Assembly: GCA_963678565.1 (NCBI GenBank)
Contig: OY782875.1
Coordinates: forward strand, 2,294,001-2,358,000
Length of the DNA stretch: 64,000 bases
Direction of reading: 5' to 3'
Source of the DNA: SKHV01 sp963678565
GTDB lineage: Bacteria > Bacteroidota > Bacteroidia > Bacteroidales > Prolixibacteraceae
Part shown: positions 8,769 to 18,167 of the stretch, piece after piece
How the letters are laid out: every line of letters starts with the position of its first letter
Numbering within the stretch: the first letter of the stretch is position 1
Translations under genes and position numbers: made by a program
The notes under the pieces: model-generated
The model's input: the letters and a program-made list of their open reading frames with translations, nothing else
What the model was told of the DNA's origin: nothing
Databases searched by the model: none

Positions 8769-8892
8769 AACGGTAAATTGTATGTTGTCGGTGCGGAATT
8801 CGAAGAGCGTTTTTGTCGGCCGATGATGACCTTAGTGAAATGCACCGAGACAACTAGTATCGCTGAACCCGTACTGCAATATACAACATGTT
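8769..8892 (-). repeat. attC-like repeat, type A variant
   Basis: Arms of type A, but the middle differs: GTTTTTGTCGGCCGATGATGACC replaces the usual perfect inner hairpin. The loop region is therefore free to change. It belongs to the two-gene cassette at its right. Confidence 0.83.
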
Positions 8893-8911
8893 AGCGGTAG
8901 TCTATATCTGT

Positions 8912-9367
8912 CTATCCCAAAGTGCTAATGCTGTTCTTTACTATAATATCTTTGTTGTTTTTTATTGCAATTTTGACAAAATCCTCAAAGTGTTTCGTTG
9001 GCAATAAACGTACGTTATTGTACTTCTTTTCTGTTGTTCTATATCCAATCTTGTAAAAGTGATTAGTATTACCAACTTTAAGCGAAATCATTTTAATCTC
9101 ATAAATATTAGCAAATGGAATTGTTTTAGTCGTATTGCCTTTTATAAATAGAAAATCATTATTAAAATCAAGTCTCTTTAATTTATACAAAAAGAATAAA
9201 AATAATGAAATAGTAAAAATGAAGATTAACAATATTATCATTAGCTCAGTAGTCATAGTATTGTTATCTTGATTTATAATTGGCTTGATTAATAGGTAAA
9301 TAAGAAATGTCATAAATGCAATTAAAAACCATTTTAATGATTTGAGGTTGTTGGATAATCTTTTCAT
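8912..9367 (-). CDS. Two-helix membrane protein
   Basis: 151 residues. Membrane segments lie at about 12-30 and 41-62, followed by a soluble tail of about 90 residues (FLFIKGNTTKTIPFANIYEI) with the look of a bacterial PH-like domain. It is the second gene of its cassette, 51 bases after the 126-aa gene. No catalytic motif; function unknown. Confidence 0.6.
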   Translation of the reverse strand: MKRLSNNLKSLKWFLIAFMTFLIYLLIKPIINQDNNTMTTELMIILLIFIFTISLFLFFLYKLKRLDFNNDFLFIKGNTTKTIPFANIYEIKMISLKVGNTNHFYKIGYRTTEKKYNNVRLLPTKHFEDFVKIAIKNNKDIIVKNSISTLG

Positions 9368-9418
9368 ATAATAATAGTAATCTTTAATGGCTTAAAATAT
9401 CGAATTTTAAGTCAATTC

Positions 9419-9799
9419 TCATTCGTGAATAAAATAAAAGTATGTTTCTTCTCCATCATCTATCATGTCAACGCTTATTTGAAATAATTCATTGAAAAGT
9501 TCGTATTTCTTTGAATCATTGATGTTCGGAATATTTATTTCATTAATTGGAATGCTAATTTTATCTCCAGCTAATAAATTGTTTAATTCTAAATATTTGA
9601 TCAGTTCCAAAGTTTCGGGAGTTGGGACGCTTTCTTCTCTTGTTTTCCAAATAAATTCTTGAGTTTCATTCGTATCGTTCTCGTTATAAATGACTGTTCC
9701 AGAAATAGAATCCTCATTTATCTTATCCCATTTTATTTTAAATGCTCCCAATGCACTTAGAAATGCTTGCAGAAATTCGATTCGTTTATCTAATGTCAC
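9419..9799 (-). CDS. Small acidic hypothetical protein
   Basis: 126 residues with a GTG start, acidic, no signal or membrane segment. It looks alpha/beta (SISGTVIYNENDTNETQEFIW; YELFNELFQISVDMIDDGEE). Its size and acidity are like immunity proteins, but I see no specific family. It is the first gene of a two-gene cassette with the 2TM protein. Confidence 0.5.
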   Translation of the reverse strand: MTLDKRIEFLQAFLSALGAFKIKWDKINEDSISGTVIYNENDTNETQEFIWKTREESVPTPETLELIKYLELNNLLAGDKISIPINEINIPNINDSKKYELFNELFQISVDMIDDGEETYFYFIHE

Positions 9800-9822
9800 A
9801 GATTCGAGTTTTGATTACCGCT

Positions 9823-9947
9823 AACGGTAAATTGTATGTTGTCGGTGCGGAATTCGAAGAGCGTTTTTGTCGACCGACAAAAATGCTAGAGAAAGGAGCG
9901 GAGGCAACAGTTTTAGCAGTTCACCGTACTGCAATATACAAATTGTT
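9823..9947 (-). repeat. attC-like repeat, type A
   Basis: Type A; the attC of gene-less copy 3. Confidence 0.86.
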
Positions 9948-10520
9948 ACAAGCAGTTAATAAAAAACTGCCTACAACTTATTTTATGCTTAGTAACTAAA
10001 AGTTGTGTGCAGGCGAGCTTTTTTGTTTGATTTTTATACTGACGTTTTTAAAATATTTACACTTAGCTCACAAAAACAAGTAGTTGATTCTAAAAAGCTA
10101 AAGTTCCACAACAAATAAGTGTTGTTTGTTTATTTATCGGCTACAAGATTAAACAACCAAGAAAGAACTACGATTAAGAGCTTTAAAAAGCGCGGGGCGT
10201 TCGTGTCCACAAGCACAAGGCAGTTTTTAGCTTTGATTGAAATTGCAGAATAAAGTTGCTCTTTAATTGAACTTGGATTTAAGTTTATAAAAAGTGCCGA
10301 ACATGAAATAGAGTAGGGCGACTTAATTTATTATTTGTAATTGGACTTGTCTTAGCCGTAAACAATAATTTGTTTGCACCTAAAAGCAACAAAGCATTGA
10401 ATGCAAACTGAATAAATGTTATACCAAATTAAGTTGCCCGACAATGGATTAAAAGTTTAAAAGAGCAATTTCTCCGACAAAACTTAGAGCAGCAATTACA
10501 AAAAAAAAATAATTGCTTGT
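9948..10520 (-). repeat. Gene-less cassette body, copy 3 of 7
   Basis: Same body as at 1572 with point differences. It is directly followed by copy 4, giving two adjacent gene-less cassettes. Confidence 0.8.
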
Positions 10521-10645
10521 AACGGAAAATTGTATGTTGTCGGTGCGGAATTCGAAGAGCGTTTTTGTCGACCGACAAAAATGCTAGAGAAAGGAGCAGA
10601 GGCAACAGTTTTAGCAGTTCACCGTACTGCAATATACAAATTGTT
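10521..10645 (-). repeat. attC-like repeat, type A
   Basis: Type A; the attC of gene-less copy 4 and nearly the same sequence as the repeat at 9823. Confidence 0.86.
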
Positions 10646-11214
10646 ACAAGCAGTTAATAAAAAACTGCCTACAACTTATTTTATGTATGGTAACTAAAAG
10701 TTGTGTGCAGGCGAGCTTTTTGTTTGAATTTTATACTTATATTTTTAAAATATTTACACTTAGCTCACAAAAACAAGTAATCGATTCTAAAAAGCTAAAG
10801 TGCCACAACAAATAAGTATTGTTTGTTTATTTATCGACAATAAGATTAAACAACCAAGAAGGAATTATAATTAAGAGCTTTAAAAAGCGCGGGGCGAACT
10901 TGTCCACAAGCGCAAGGCAGTTTTTAGCTTTGAATGAAACTGCGGAATAAAGTTGTTCTTTAATTGAACTCTGTTTTAAGTTTATAAAAAGTGCTGAACA
11001 TAAAATAGAGTAGGGCGACTTAATTTATTATTTGTAATTGGACTCGTCTTAAACGTAAACAATAATTTGTTTGCACCTAAAAGCAACAAAGCACTGAATG
11101 CAAACTGCATAAATGCTAGACCAAATTAAGTTGCCCGACATAGATAAAAGTTGAAAAGAGCAATTTCTCAGACAGAACTTAGAGCAGCAATTACAAAAAA
11201 AACTAATTGCTTGT
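10646..11214 (-). repeat. Gene-less cassette body, copy 4 of 7
   Basis: Same body as at 1572. Compared with copy 3 it carries many substitutions, so the two neighbours are not a fresh duplication. Confidence 0.8.
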
Positions 11215-11338
11215 AACGGTCTCGTGTATGCGTAGTGGCGGATTTCTGAGCACCTCACTTTCAAACCGAGATGAAGTTGATGCGAGTGCTAAAACTTGAT
11301 ATTTGCACTTTAACCGCCATTACGTATGACACATTGTT
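11215..11338 (-). repeat. attC-like repeat, type B-like
   Basis: Arms CGTGTATGCGTAGTGGCGG and CCGCCATTACGTATGACACA pair with changes at both sides relative to type B. It is the attC of the OLD nuclease cassette. Confidence 0.82.
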
Positions 11339-11350
11339 ACCTGCTGGCTT

Positions 11351-13267
11351 TTATTCAAACATTTTATTAATTGCAATGAAAACCTTTTCAAAATTATCTA
11401 GTGTTTCAGCAGAAAAAAAATCTTTTCCCACTGCCAATTTTACCAATTCATTAGCTGGTCGATAATGATTAAATCTTTCAACATTCAAATGCTTATTTAT
11501 TTGGATAATAATTTGATTGATATCTGAATTTAAATCAGATAATTTAATATTTGGATTTTCTTTAAAAGCAGAATTATAAAGCTTGATGTAATCATTTTTT
11601 ACGAATAAATCTTCGAGGTCTGCTTTTGAATGGGAATCGAGGAATTCATCAAAAAAACGGATTTTGTTTTTGTGAATGATTTTTTCTGCAATTATTTTAT
11701 CCATTTTAGCCTTACCTTTCATATCTGTATACGAATCAAGTAAACACCCAATCTCTAAATGAGAACCGCGCAATAAAGAAATAAAAGTAGCTACCTTTTC
11801 TAAACCTCCTGTTGGAACTATTGTTACTTCCGAATTTAAACTAACACGATTTTCAGATTCTAATAGACCTGAAATTGCAGTTAGAATAATCAAATCAGAT
11901 ACACCTTCAACCAATAGATTCTTTTTACTAACAAATAAATTTTGAGCTATGTCATAACCTAATGCAGCTTGTAGTGGAAATAATGTATTCGGGTCCTTCT
12001 CCTGAATGCTTTCAGATATAACAGAGCCTTTATCAGTTTCAAGTACTGTTCTTACTCTATTTAAACTGTCTGATGCTATCATAAAAGGCGAATGGGTAGT
12101 ATAAATAATTTGATAATTATCTGATAAGTCCTCTATAAATCTCAATAAATCAGATTGAGCAGAAGCGTGCAAATTTAAGCCTGGTTCATCAAGAAGAAGA
12201 ACATAATTTGATGTTGCATCTTCTTGAATTCTTTTAAACCACACTAAAAATGAAAAGAACCAATTAAAGCCTTTGCTTCGATTTTTTAAAGGCAAAGAAA
12301 CACCTTTGCTTTTTACACGAATATCCAGAATGTGTTCAACAATTCTTGCATTATCGTAGTTATCTGTTTCTTCCTTCTTGTCTATTTGAAAAGCTATATG
12401 CAAATTTTTATTTGTTTCCCAATATTTGAAAAGTTCATCTGATATAATTGCTTCTGTTGCTTCTAGTTCTGCAATAAAATCTTCAAAATCATCTGACTCT
12501 AAAATTTCTTCGGTATTTATATCAGCAAGTTCAAAAAGTGCTTTTGCTGTTTTTAATTGATATTCTTCAAGATTATTCTCTTGCAATTTCTCAATACTAA
12601 TCCTAGAGGGAAGTGAAAAATACTCATCATAATATAAGAACTTTGGTCTATTCGGGTTTAAATATTTTCTTGAAACATATTCGGCTATTACAGAACTACT
12701 CCAACTCCATTCATTTTGGAAATACTTCTCTAACGAAGTAAGACCTTCAGTGTACTTTTCATCAGAATATTCAGCTTTTAGTTCTTTCAATTCCTTCAAA
12801 CTCTGAACTCTTTCTAATTTATCATTTATAGCCTTACTTGAAATCCCTAGTTCGATAGTTTTATTCTCGATAAATTTTCTTTTGTCAATTTGTATAATTG
12901 ACCAAGTATTTCTATTGTCATATTTAGCAGTTACACTAAACTCATTTGATTTTAGCGTGTCTTTTCCTAAGTCTTCTTCAATTCTATTTTTTAAACCCTC
13001 GTCAATATCGTACGTACAAGTAATAGCATTGGGAATTTCACCACTTTTATCCATTTTCTTTTTTTGTTTCCTAGGATAATCGTGAGTCGTATTAAATTTG
13101 AAAGCATTATCTTCTTGGAAATAATTAGTTTTAGCAATTGCTTCTAATGCAGATGTTTTTCCTGACTCATTCATTCCAACAAGAATTGTAATATCATTCT
13201 CAATTTCAAATTCTTGATTATTTTCAAATGACTTATACTTTTCAATTTTTACATTTTTTAGTTTCAT
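11351..13267 (-). CDS. OLD-family ATPase/Toprim nuclease
   Basis: 638 residues from the ATG of MKLKNVKIEKYKSFENN; the frame runs open further upstream, but that part is repeat sequence. The Walker A is GMNESGKTSALEA (31-43). Walker B and the H-loop region read LLLDEPGLNLHASAQ and TTHSPFM. The C-terminal part carries Toprim acidic motifs (LLVEGVSDLIIL, a central Gly, LLDSYTDMK). This is the class of overcoming-lysogenization-defect nucleases, which includes the GajA subunit of Gabija. No UvrD-like partner is in the cassette, so it is a single-gene OLD rather than Gabija. It neighbours Shedu and retron cassettes. Confidence 0.88.
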   Translation of the reverse strand: MKLKNVKIEKYKSFENNQEFEIENDITILVGMNESGKTSALEAIAKTNYFQEDNAFKFNTTHDYPRKQKKKMDKSGEIPNAITCTYDIDEGLKNRIEEDLGKDTLKSNEFSVTAKYDNRNTWSIIQIDKRKFIENKTIELGISSKAINDKLERVQSLKELKELKAEYSDEKYTEGLTSLEKYFQNEWSWSSSVIAEYVSRKYLNPNRPKFLYYDEYFSLPSRISIEKLQENNLEEYQLKTAKALFELADINTEEILESDDFEDFIAELEATEAIISDELFKYWETNKNLHIAFQIDKKEETDNYDNARIVEHILDIRVKSKGVSLPLKNRSKGFNWFFSFLVWFKRIQEDATSNYVLLLDEPGLNLHASAQSDLLRFIEDLSDNYQIIYTTHSPFMIASDSLNRVRTVLETDKGSVISESIQEKDPNTLFPLQAALGYDIAQNLFVSKKNLLVEGVSDLIILTAISGLLESENRVSLNSEVTIVPTGGLEKVATFISLLRGSHLEIGCLLDSYTDMKGKAKMDKIIAEKIIHKNKIRFFDEFLDSHSKADLEDLFVKNDYIKLYNSAFKENPNIKLSDLNSDINQIIIQINKHLNVERFNHYRPANELVKLAVGKDFFSAETLDNFEKVFIAINKMFE

Positions 13268-13307
13268 AGTATTGTTGTTTTGTACGGTTTCTTTTAAGCT
13301 TGCAGGT

Positions 13308-13430
13308 AACGGTAAGTGTATGGTGTCGCAAGGGATTGCGGGCTTCAAACCTATCAAGTTACCGCCCAGATTTAATGCGGACGATACCGCTCGTAAACCT
13401 CTGAAACCCTTATGCACTATACACATTGTT
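13308..13430 (-). repeat. attC-like repeat, type C
   Basis: Arms GTGTATGGTGTCGCAAGGG and CCCTTATGCACTATACAC pair; compared with type A the bottom base pairs change on both sides. It is the attC of the Shedu cassette. Confidence 0.84.
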
Positions 13431-13445
13431 AGGGGTATACTCATT

Positions 13446-14651
13446 TTAATCATTCTCAGTTTTTCGGACAATAAATTGTGCTCTTTGAAATAATTCGTCA
13501 AATGTAATAATCTCAATATTTCTTAGTCCTTGTCTATACATTTCAAAAGAAGAATATTTGTCCTCATTTATGCCGTGCTCTCCCATAAATTCTTCGAGAT
13601 TACCAATGATCAAAGTCGATTTAGGGGAATATAAAAAAATTGTCTCACCAGTTAATTCACCTTGTTTATCTTTAATCTCAGTCTTCGTGGCAATGTTTTG
13701 AATTGATTTGTGGACAGTCCTTTGAACCTGAGAAATAGCTCCAGTTAATTCATTTGATGGAGCCCAACATTCAGGTCGATATGATGTTTTTACTTTTTTA
13801 AGTAAATCGGTTTTATTTGTTTTAATTTCTGCAAAACAAAAGCTTTCAATTATACCCTTTGTTTTTAGAAATGCATCTGCTCTTTTACCTGCACTATTAA
13901 AGTCAAATCCCGATACAACTTGCTCTAATTTTTTATCATCAAGTGTTGAATTAAAGACAAAGTTTAATCCATATCCAAAAATCCATGTGTTTTTTTCGAA
14001 GAATTTTTGCCATAGGTCTTCATCCTTGTGTGCCTCATATTTAACCTTTAGTTCCTCAAAGTAGTTAGTATCATGAAGTAACTTGTCAAAAATCTCAAGT
14101 TGTTTTTTTCGATAGCCTAAAGTAACAATATCCTCTTTTGTTAATTCGTTTTTCAGAAATTCAATAACTAAATCCTGATGGTCAAGAAGAAACTGTTTTG
14201 TGTCTGCTTTAGAAATTGTCAATTTCTCTAAATCAGAATCGCTAATACTAGAACTTTCTTGCTTATCAAATGGTACAAATTCAAGATTTTTCAGAAACCT
14301 AATTAAAATGCCAATTTCTTCCCCAACAAATGAAAATGAACATTCGTTTGGTTTTCCAGTCGCAGTTGTAAATCTTTGTAATGTTAAAACAAAAAGACCT
14401 CTGTTATCTTCCACTAATTTTGCTTTTATCTCAAACCTACCACCAGAAGTTTTTCTTAAAATAAGTTCCTCCTTATCTTTAGCGTAATAGTGCTCTTCTT
14501 TCGCATCAACAACCTTTGAAACAATCCGAATATTTTTAACCTCTTTAATAACTCCTCCTTTTCCGTCAGGTTTGATATTTGACGTTTCTATGGGTTTACT
14601 GATATAAGTTTTATCAGTCTTTTTGTTTCTATGTATTGATTCTTCATTCAT
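13446..14651 (-). CDS. sduA: Shedu anti-phage protein SduA (DUF4263)
   Basis: 401 residues. The C-terminal half has the DUF4263 hallmarks LWQKFFEKNTWIFGYGLN (about 213-230) and a PD-(D/E)XK-type core with Asp259 in KRADAFL and Glu275-x-Lys277 in FAEIKTNK. The N-terminal about 200 residues are the variable sensor part. Shedu is a single-gene nuclease system that protects against phages. It is alone in its cassette between the OLD and retron cassettes; the start is the ATG at 14651. The family call is strong from the core motifs. Confidence 0.88.
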   Translation of the reverse strand: MNEESIHRNKKTDKTYISKPIETSNIKPDGKGGVIKEVKNIRIVSKVVDAKEEHYYAKDKEELILRKTSGGRFEIKAKLVEDNRGLFVLTLQRFTTATGKPNECSFSFVGEEIGILIRFLKNLEFVPFDKQESSSISDSDLEKLTISKADTKQFLLDHQDLVIEFLKNELTKEDIVTLGYRKKQLEIFDKLLHDTNYFEELKVKYEAHKDEDLWQKFFEKNTWIFGYGLNFVFNSTLDDKKLEQVVSGFDFNSAGKRADAFLKTKGIIESFCFAEIKTNKTDLLKKVKTSYRPECWAPSNELTGAISQVQRTVHKSIQNIATKTEIKDKQGELTGETIFLYSPKSTLIIGNLEEFMGEHGINEDKYSSFEMYRQGLRNIEIITFDELFQRAQFIVRKTEND

Positions 14652-14683
14652 ATCATTGTTTCGTGTCTGCTAGAGTTACCCCT

Positions 14684-14807
14684 AACGGTAAATTGTATGA
14701 GTAGAGGCAGATTGCGTGGTAGTTTCCTGTCAAACCGCTACGCAGTTTGAGCGGGTTACAAGCCTTGAAATTTAGCACATAGCCTGCCATTACTTATACA
14801 AAATGTT
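14684..14807 (-). repeat. attC-like repeat, type B
   Basis: Arms TTGTATGAGTAGAGGCAG and CTGCCATTACTTATACAA. It is the attC of the retron cassette. Confidence 0.87.
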
Positions 14808-14819
14808 AGCACCAGTAAT

Positions 14820-15704
14820 TTATACTTTAACTTTTAATTTTAGCTTTTCTATATATTCTTTCGTTTTATAATAGTGGTCAGGTTCAATATCCTTTATAAA
14901 AGACATATATCCTAATACAGAATTTAGATTTATACTTTTATCTTTTTTTACAATTATATTATACAGGTTTGACCTTAGATTCCTTTTTATCTCTTGATTA
15001 ACAGTTAACTTCCCTGCATTAATATTAATACCCGTTATTGACATTCGTCCTTTCCCTGATAGATATTTTGTTTTAGATGTATTAATCACAAAAGAATGCT
15101 CTTTAAGAAGTCTATTAACAAAAAAATATATTTCTACTAAAACATTTTTAGTGTTACTTGAAAATACCATATCGTCAGCATATCTTGAATACGCAACTAA
15201 TCTAACTTTACAAAAGTTGGTGATTTCGTCATCAATATCTTTAAACACAATATTAGATAAGATAGGAGACGTTGGAGCTCCTTGTGGTAATCTTCTTTTG
15301 TATGTACAAAGCTTCGCTAATTTATAAGTTAACTCGTCATCGTCGAAATGCTTTTTTAATGATTGATAAACCATTCCTTGTGTAATAGATGGGAAAAAGT
15401 TTTTAATATCAATTGCAAGGATATATGATTTGTTTATATGAAATTGAGCATTTCTCTTAATACCTCGACCTTTAATGAAACCATTTGCTCTATTACTTAT
15501 TGGAATACTACTAAAATAGTTTGACATTACCCATCTTTGAATTGATTTTAATTCATTTGACGGCGCATCAATCTCTCGTTTTGAACCTTTCTTTTTCTTT
15601 TTAATGTAGTGTGTATTGTAGTATTTATCAGCAAAAGTAATGTAGTTATCAAGCATCTGCTTGTTAAAACCAATCTCTTTAGCAAATAAATTAAATGTTT
15701 TCAT
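14820..15704 (-). CDS. Retron reverse transcriptase
   Basis: 294 residues. Motifs in order: GFIKGRGI (75-82), NAQFH at 85-89 (the retron NAxxH box), catalytic Asp99 in AIDIKNFF, RLPQGAPTSPILSN (138-151), YADD at 175-178, and ITG at 223-225 in the position of the retron VTG box. These separate it from group II intron and DGR enzymes. It copies part of the msr-msd RNA just upstream into multicopy single-stranded DNA. I start at the ATG at 15704; starting at 15725 would run into the RNA end. Its partners are the RNA at 15709-15867 and the effector gene at 15862, all in one cassette. Confidence 0.93.
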   Translation of the reverse strand: MKTFNLFAKEIGFNKQMLDNYITFADKYYNTHYIKKKKKGSKREIDAPSNELKSIQRWVMSNYFSSIPISNRANGFIKGRGIKRNAQFHINKSYILAIDIKNFFPSITQGMVYQSLKKHFDDDELTYKLAKLCTYKRRLPQGAPTSPILSNIVFKDIDDEITNFCKVRLVAYSRYADDMVFSSNTKNVLVEIYFFVNRLLKEHSFVINTSKTKYLSGKGRMSITGININAGKLTVNQEIKRNLRSNLYNIIVKKDKSINLNSVLGYMSFIKDIEPDHYYKTKEYIEKLKLKVKV

Positions 15705-15708
15705 AATT

Positions 15709-15867
15709 GTATAAAATATGAGCAAGGTAAACTTTTACTTAGATGAAGTTAAGGTTCAAATTTTCAAAGCAAACTTGGTTTGAAAAATTGAAGATTAACT
15801 TCATCGTAAAAATGACAGATTAAACCAGCTTATCGAAACGATAAACTATTAACGGCTTACCTTATAC
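15709..15867 (-). ncRNA. Retron msr-msd RNA
   Basis: On the minus strand the end repeats pair (TTACCTTATAC on the plus strand at 15857-15867 against AAGGTAA at 15724-15730 and GTATAA at 15709-15714). The msr hairpin GTTTATCG-TTT-CGATAAGC lies at 15828-15846. The msd is a long stem-loop at 15742-15805 whose arms begin GATGAAGTTAA and end TTAACTTCATC, with further pairing TTCAA/TTGAA and TTTCAAA/TTTGAAA. The order a1, msr, msd, a2, RT is the normal retron order. The branching G is probably in the GTAAGC just after a1. Confidence 0.85.
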
Positions 15868-16746
15868 TAAAAGCTTTTTGTCCTTGCTCATAAATTTTCT
15901 TTTTTGTTTATAACGTTCGTTTAAAATGTCACTTCTAATAATTGTGAAATCTCTTTTTACTTTTAATTTTTTTATTAATTCTTCATACACATAATTATGA
16001 CCATCGTCACTTAGAAAATATCTGCATTTTAGATTTGAATCAAAGTCCTGTTCTATTCTATTTTTTTGTGTCAATATTTGAATAGCAGAATCAATATACT
16101 TAGGCTTAATTTTACCTTTATCTAATTTTTTAAGTAATTTCTCAATGCCTGAATTATCAATTGGTTGAAAAATAGCAATTAAATATAAAATGAAACGAGA
16201 CAAATTAAATAAGTTTTCTAAATCATAGGAAATCACTTTATCAAGTCTTTTTAATCTTACTCTTTCAACTATTGGGCGAATTATATCTTTTTCGTTTCCT
16301 TTTTGATAATATATTAAATTATTAGAATTGTTATTTTTTATTAAATCTATTGGACCAAGGTTGATAAAACTTTTACTTTTTTTGAATTTCTCTTCATTTA
16401 TAAGAATAATTTTAGGCAACAAATTTTTATTAACAGCAAATGCACCTAATTCGCAATAAGTGCCAATCCCTTCAAGTGGTAAAATAATTACATCCACATA
16501 TTTTGCTAAATCATCTTCTAATTCTAAAAGATTTGAACCTCCTTTCCCATATAAATTAGCAAAAACATATTCGGGATATACAGAATTAAATTTAGCATCT
16601 TTTTTAAATTCCGAGTTTAATAAATCTCTAATAGAATCTTTTTGATTGGTTGCAGCACCGCACAAGAATATATTCATAGAGAAATCAACATCTCTTTGGT
16701 AGAGCTTAAAATATATTTCATTTAATATTTTCTTGTAGTCTCTCAT
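15862..16746 (-). CDS. Retron effector, nucleoside deoxyribosyltransferase-like with HTH tail
   Basis: 294 residues. The N-terminal half resembles the nucleoside 2-deoxyribosyltransferase fold (NIFLCGAATNQKDSIRDLL; EYVFANLYGKGGSNLLELEDDLAKYVDVIILPLEGIGTYCELGAF, where the acidic residues match the catalytic patch). The C-terminal part (about 190-294) looks like a winged helix-turn-helix (IQILTQKNRIEQDFDS; YFLSDDGHNYVYEEL). This pair is the arrangement of the type II-A retrons represented by Eco1 (Ec86), where the protein acts as toxin or filament effector held by the RT-msDNA complex. It lies directly upstream of the RNA and its start is close to the attC. Confidence 0.85.
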   Translation of the reverse strand: MRDYKKILNEIYFKLYQRDVDFSMNIFLCGAATNQKDSIRDLLNSEFKKDAKFNSVYPEYVFANLYGKGGSNLLELEDDLAKYVDVIILPLEGIGTYCELGAFAVNKNLLPKIILINEEKFKKSKSFINLGPIDLIKNNNSNNLIYYQKGNEKDIIRPIVERVRLKRLDKVISYDLENLFNLSRFILYLIAIFQPIDNSGIEKLLKKLDKGKIKPKYIDSAIQILTQKNRIEQDFDSNLKCRYFLSDDGHNYVYEELIKKLKVKRDFTIIRSDILNERYKQKRKFMSKDKKLLV

Positions 16747-16761
16747 TTTTTTATTGGTGCT

Positions 16762-16886
16762 AACGGTAAATTGTATGTTGTCGGTGCGGATTTCGGAGAG
16801 CGTTTTTGTCGACCGACAAAAATGCTAGAGAAAGGAGCAGAGGCAACAAGTTTAGCAGCTCACCGTACTGCAACATACAAATTGTT
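16762..16886 (-). repeat. attC-like repeat, type A
   Basis: Type A; the attC of the MepA-like cassette at its right. Confidence 0.87.
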
Positions 16887-16897
16887 AGGGGTAGTAT

Positions 16898-17611
16898 TTA
16901 AATCTTTTCAAAATCAATATGGTAGTGATCGTCATGAAGCTCATTAATCATTTTTGGTAAACTCTTTACAAAATAAATATTTGAGTTTTTAAGCTCCTCT
17001 CCGTACTTTGATTTATAAATTTCGTCTTTAAGATTTGTTTCTAAAATCACTTTTTTTATTCTGTATCCATTTTTTCTAGCAGCTTTTTCTAATGCCAAAA
17101 TATGATTAGCAGTTTTATCAAAGTCAATTACTATTTTTTTATTGATTCTTGCATTACCATTTGAGTCAAATTTCATCAAGTATCTCCACATTCCAATTTT
17201 ATCAAAAAAACGAACTGTTTTATTGTCCTTTTTTAAAGGAGTCATAAAATCAATGCTCGTTCCATTTTGATGAGTTTTATGAGGAAATGGTCTTCCACCT
17301 TTTCTTTTCGAGCACTCCATGATTTTGTAAGTGTAGTCTGGATATTTGTTTTCTAGAGATTTATAGCTTTCAATAATAATCTTATAAACATCAGAATGAA
17401 CATAACATCGACCAAGAATAAAATAATCAAAAGCACTAAAATATTTAAAGTTTTCTCCTTTAAATGGAACTTTATAACCATTGACTAATTTACCATCACT
17501 AACAGTGCCTATTGATTTACTTTCACCATTGTTTTTATGAAGAACTTGTCCAAAAGTTGGAACTAGAAAAATCAAACATAAAACAATTATTACGATGTGT
17601 TTTGCTCTCAT
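16898..17611 (-). CDS. Murein endopeptidase, MepA (M74)-like
   Basis: 237 residues from the ATG before RAKHIVIIVLCLIFLVPTFG, a signal peptide. An ATG at 17650 is in frame but overlaps the core site. Zinc-site motifs of the penicillin-insensitive endopeptidase family are present: HKTHQNGTSIDFMTPL (His..His..Asp) and DDHYHIDFE near the C-terminus (HxH). It should cut peptide cross-links in peptidoglycan in the periplasm. It is the only gene in its cassette. The family is likely; the target (own wall or a rival's) cannot be told. Confidence 0.8.
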   Translation of the reverse strand: MRAKHIVIIVLCLIFLVPTFGQVLHKNNGESKSIGTVSDGKLVNGYKVPFKGENFKYFSAFDYFILGRCYVHSDVYKIIIESYKSLENKYPDYTYKIMECSKRKGGRPFPHKTHQNGTSIDFMTPLKKDNKTVRFFDKIGMWRYLMKFDSNGNARINKKIVIDFDKTANHILALEKAARKNGYRIKKVILETNLKDEIYKSKYGEELKNSNIYFVKSLPKMINELHDDHYHIDFEKI

Positions 17612-17650
17612 ATTAATCAAAAACGCTGTGACTTTGGGAATATTACCCAT

Positions 17651-17773
17651 AACGTTGAGTGTATGGTGTCGTAAGGGATTGCGGACATCATACCCGTCAA
17701 GTTACCACCCAAAAATGATGCGGGTGATACTGCTCGAAAACCTCTGAAACCCTTATGCTCTATACACATTGTT
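17651..17773 (-). repeat. attC-like repeat, type C
   Basis: Arms GTGTATGGTGTCGTAAGGG and CCCTTATGCTCTATACAC. It is the attC of the cassette with the DUF2716 pseudogene. Confidence 0.85.
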
Positions 17774-17781
17774 GTGTTTAG

Positions 17782-18156
17782 TTATTTTAAATCATCCATT
17801 GAAATATTATCCAAATTACTAATCGAAATTGAAATCAAGGCGTCTATATCCTTCTCAATTTCTTTAAATTCAACCTCTTTAGCCAAATATTTGAACCATT
17901 GAGGTCTGTTTGCTGATTTAGCATCATCATACCATGCAATATTTATAAAATTCCATCGTGATGAGTCCACACCTTTGGCCTTAAATGTCGGTTGAATAAT
18001 AATAGCTTTATTAATGTCGTTTTTAATCCAATCAATTCGTCTTTCTTCAAATGTTCGTAGAGCTTTGGGATAATCAGGTCTATCTTTTGTGAGTTTTGCT
18101 TTAAATCTATCCGCAAGTTTTTCTAATGCTTTATCGATATTTGAAAATCTGCTCAT
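17782..18156 (-). CDS. Hypothetical protein
   Basis: 124 residues, charged and mostly helical, no signal peptide or membrane segment. It has a Trp-rich middle (SSRWNFINIAWYDD; NRPQWFKYLAKEVEF). It is intact, while the DUF2716 gene 11 bases upstream in the same cassette is broken. Family unknown. Confidence 0.55.
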   Translation of the reverse strand: MSRFSNIDKALEKLADRFKAKLTKDRPDYPKALRTFEERRIDWIKNDINKAIIIQPTFKAKGVDSSRWNFINIAWYDDAKSANRPQWFKYLAKEVEFKEIEKDIDALISISISNLDNISMDDLK

Positions 18157-18167
18157 GCTTTATAAAC

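Noticed and set aside
11215..13430. Gabija system
   Set aside because: The GajA-like ATPase/Toprim protein has no GajB helicase beside it. The next cassette is Shedu.
11351..13516. Longer OLD nuclease with an N-terminal extension of 83 residues
   Set aside because: The extension is translated from the type C repeat and core site. The family N-terminus starts at MKLKNVKIEKYKSF.
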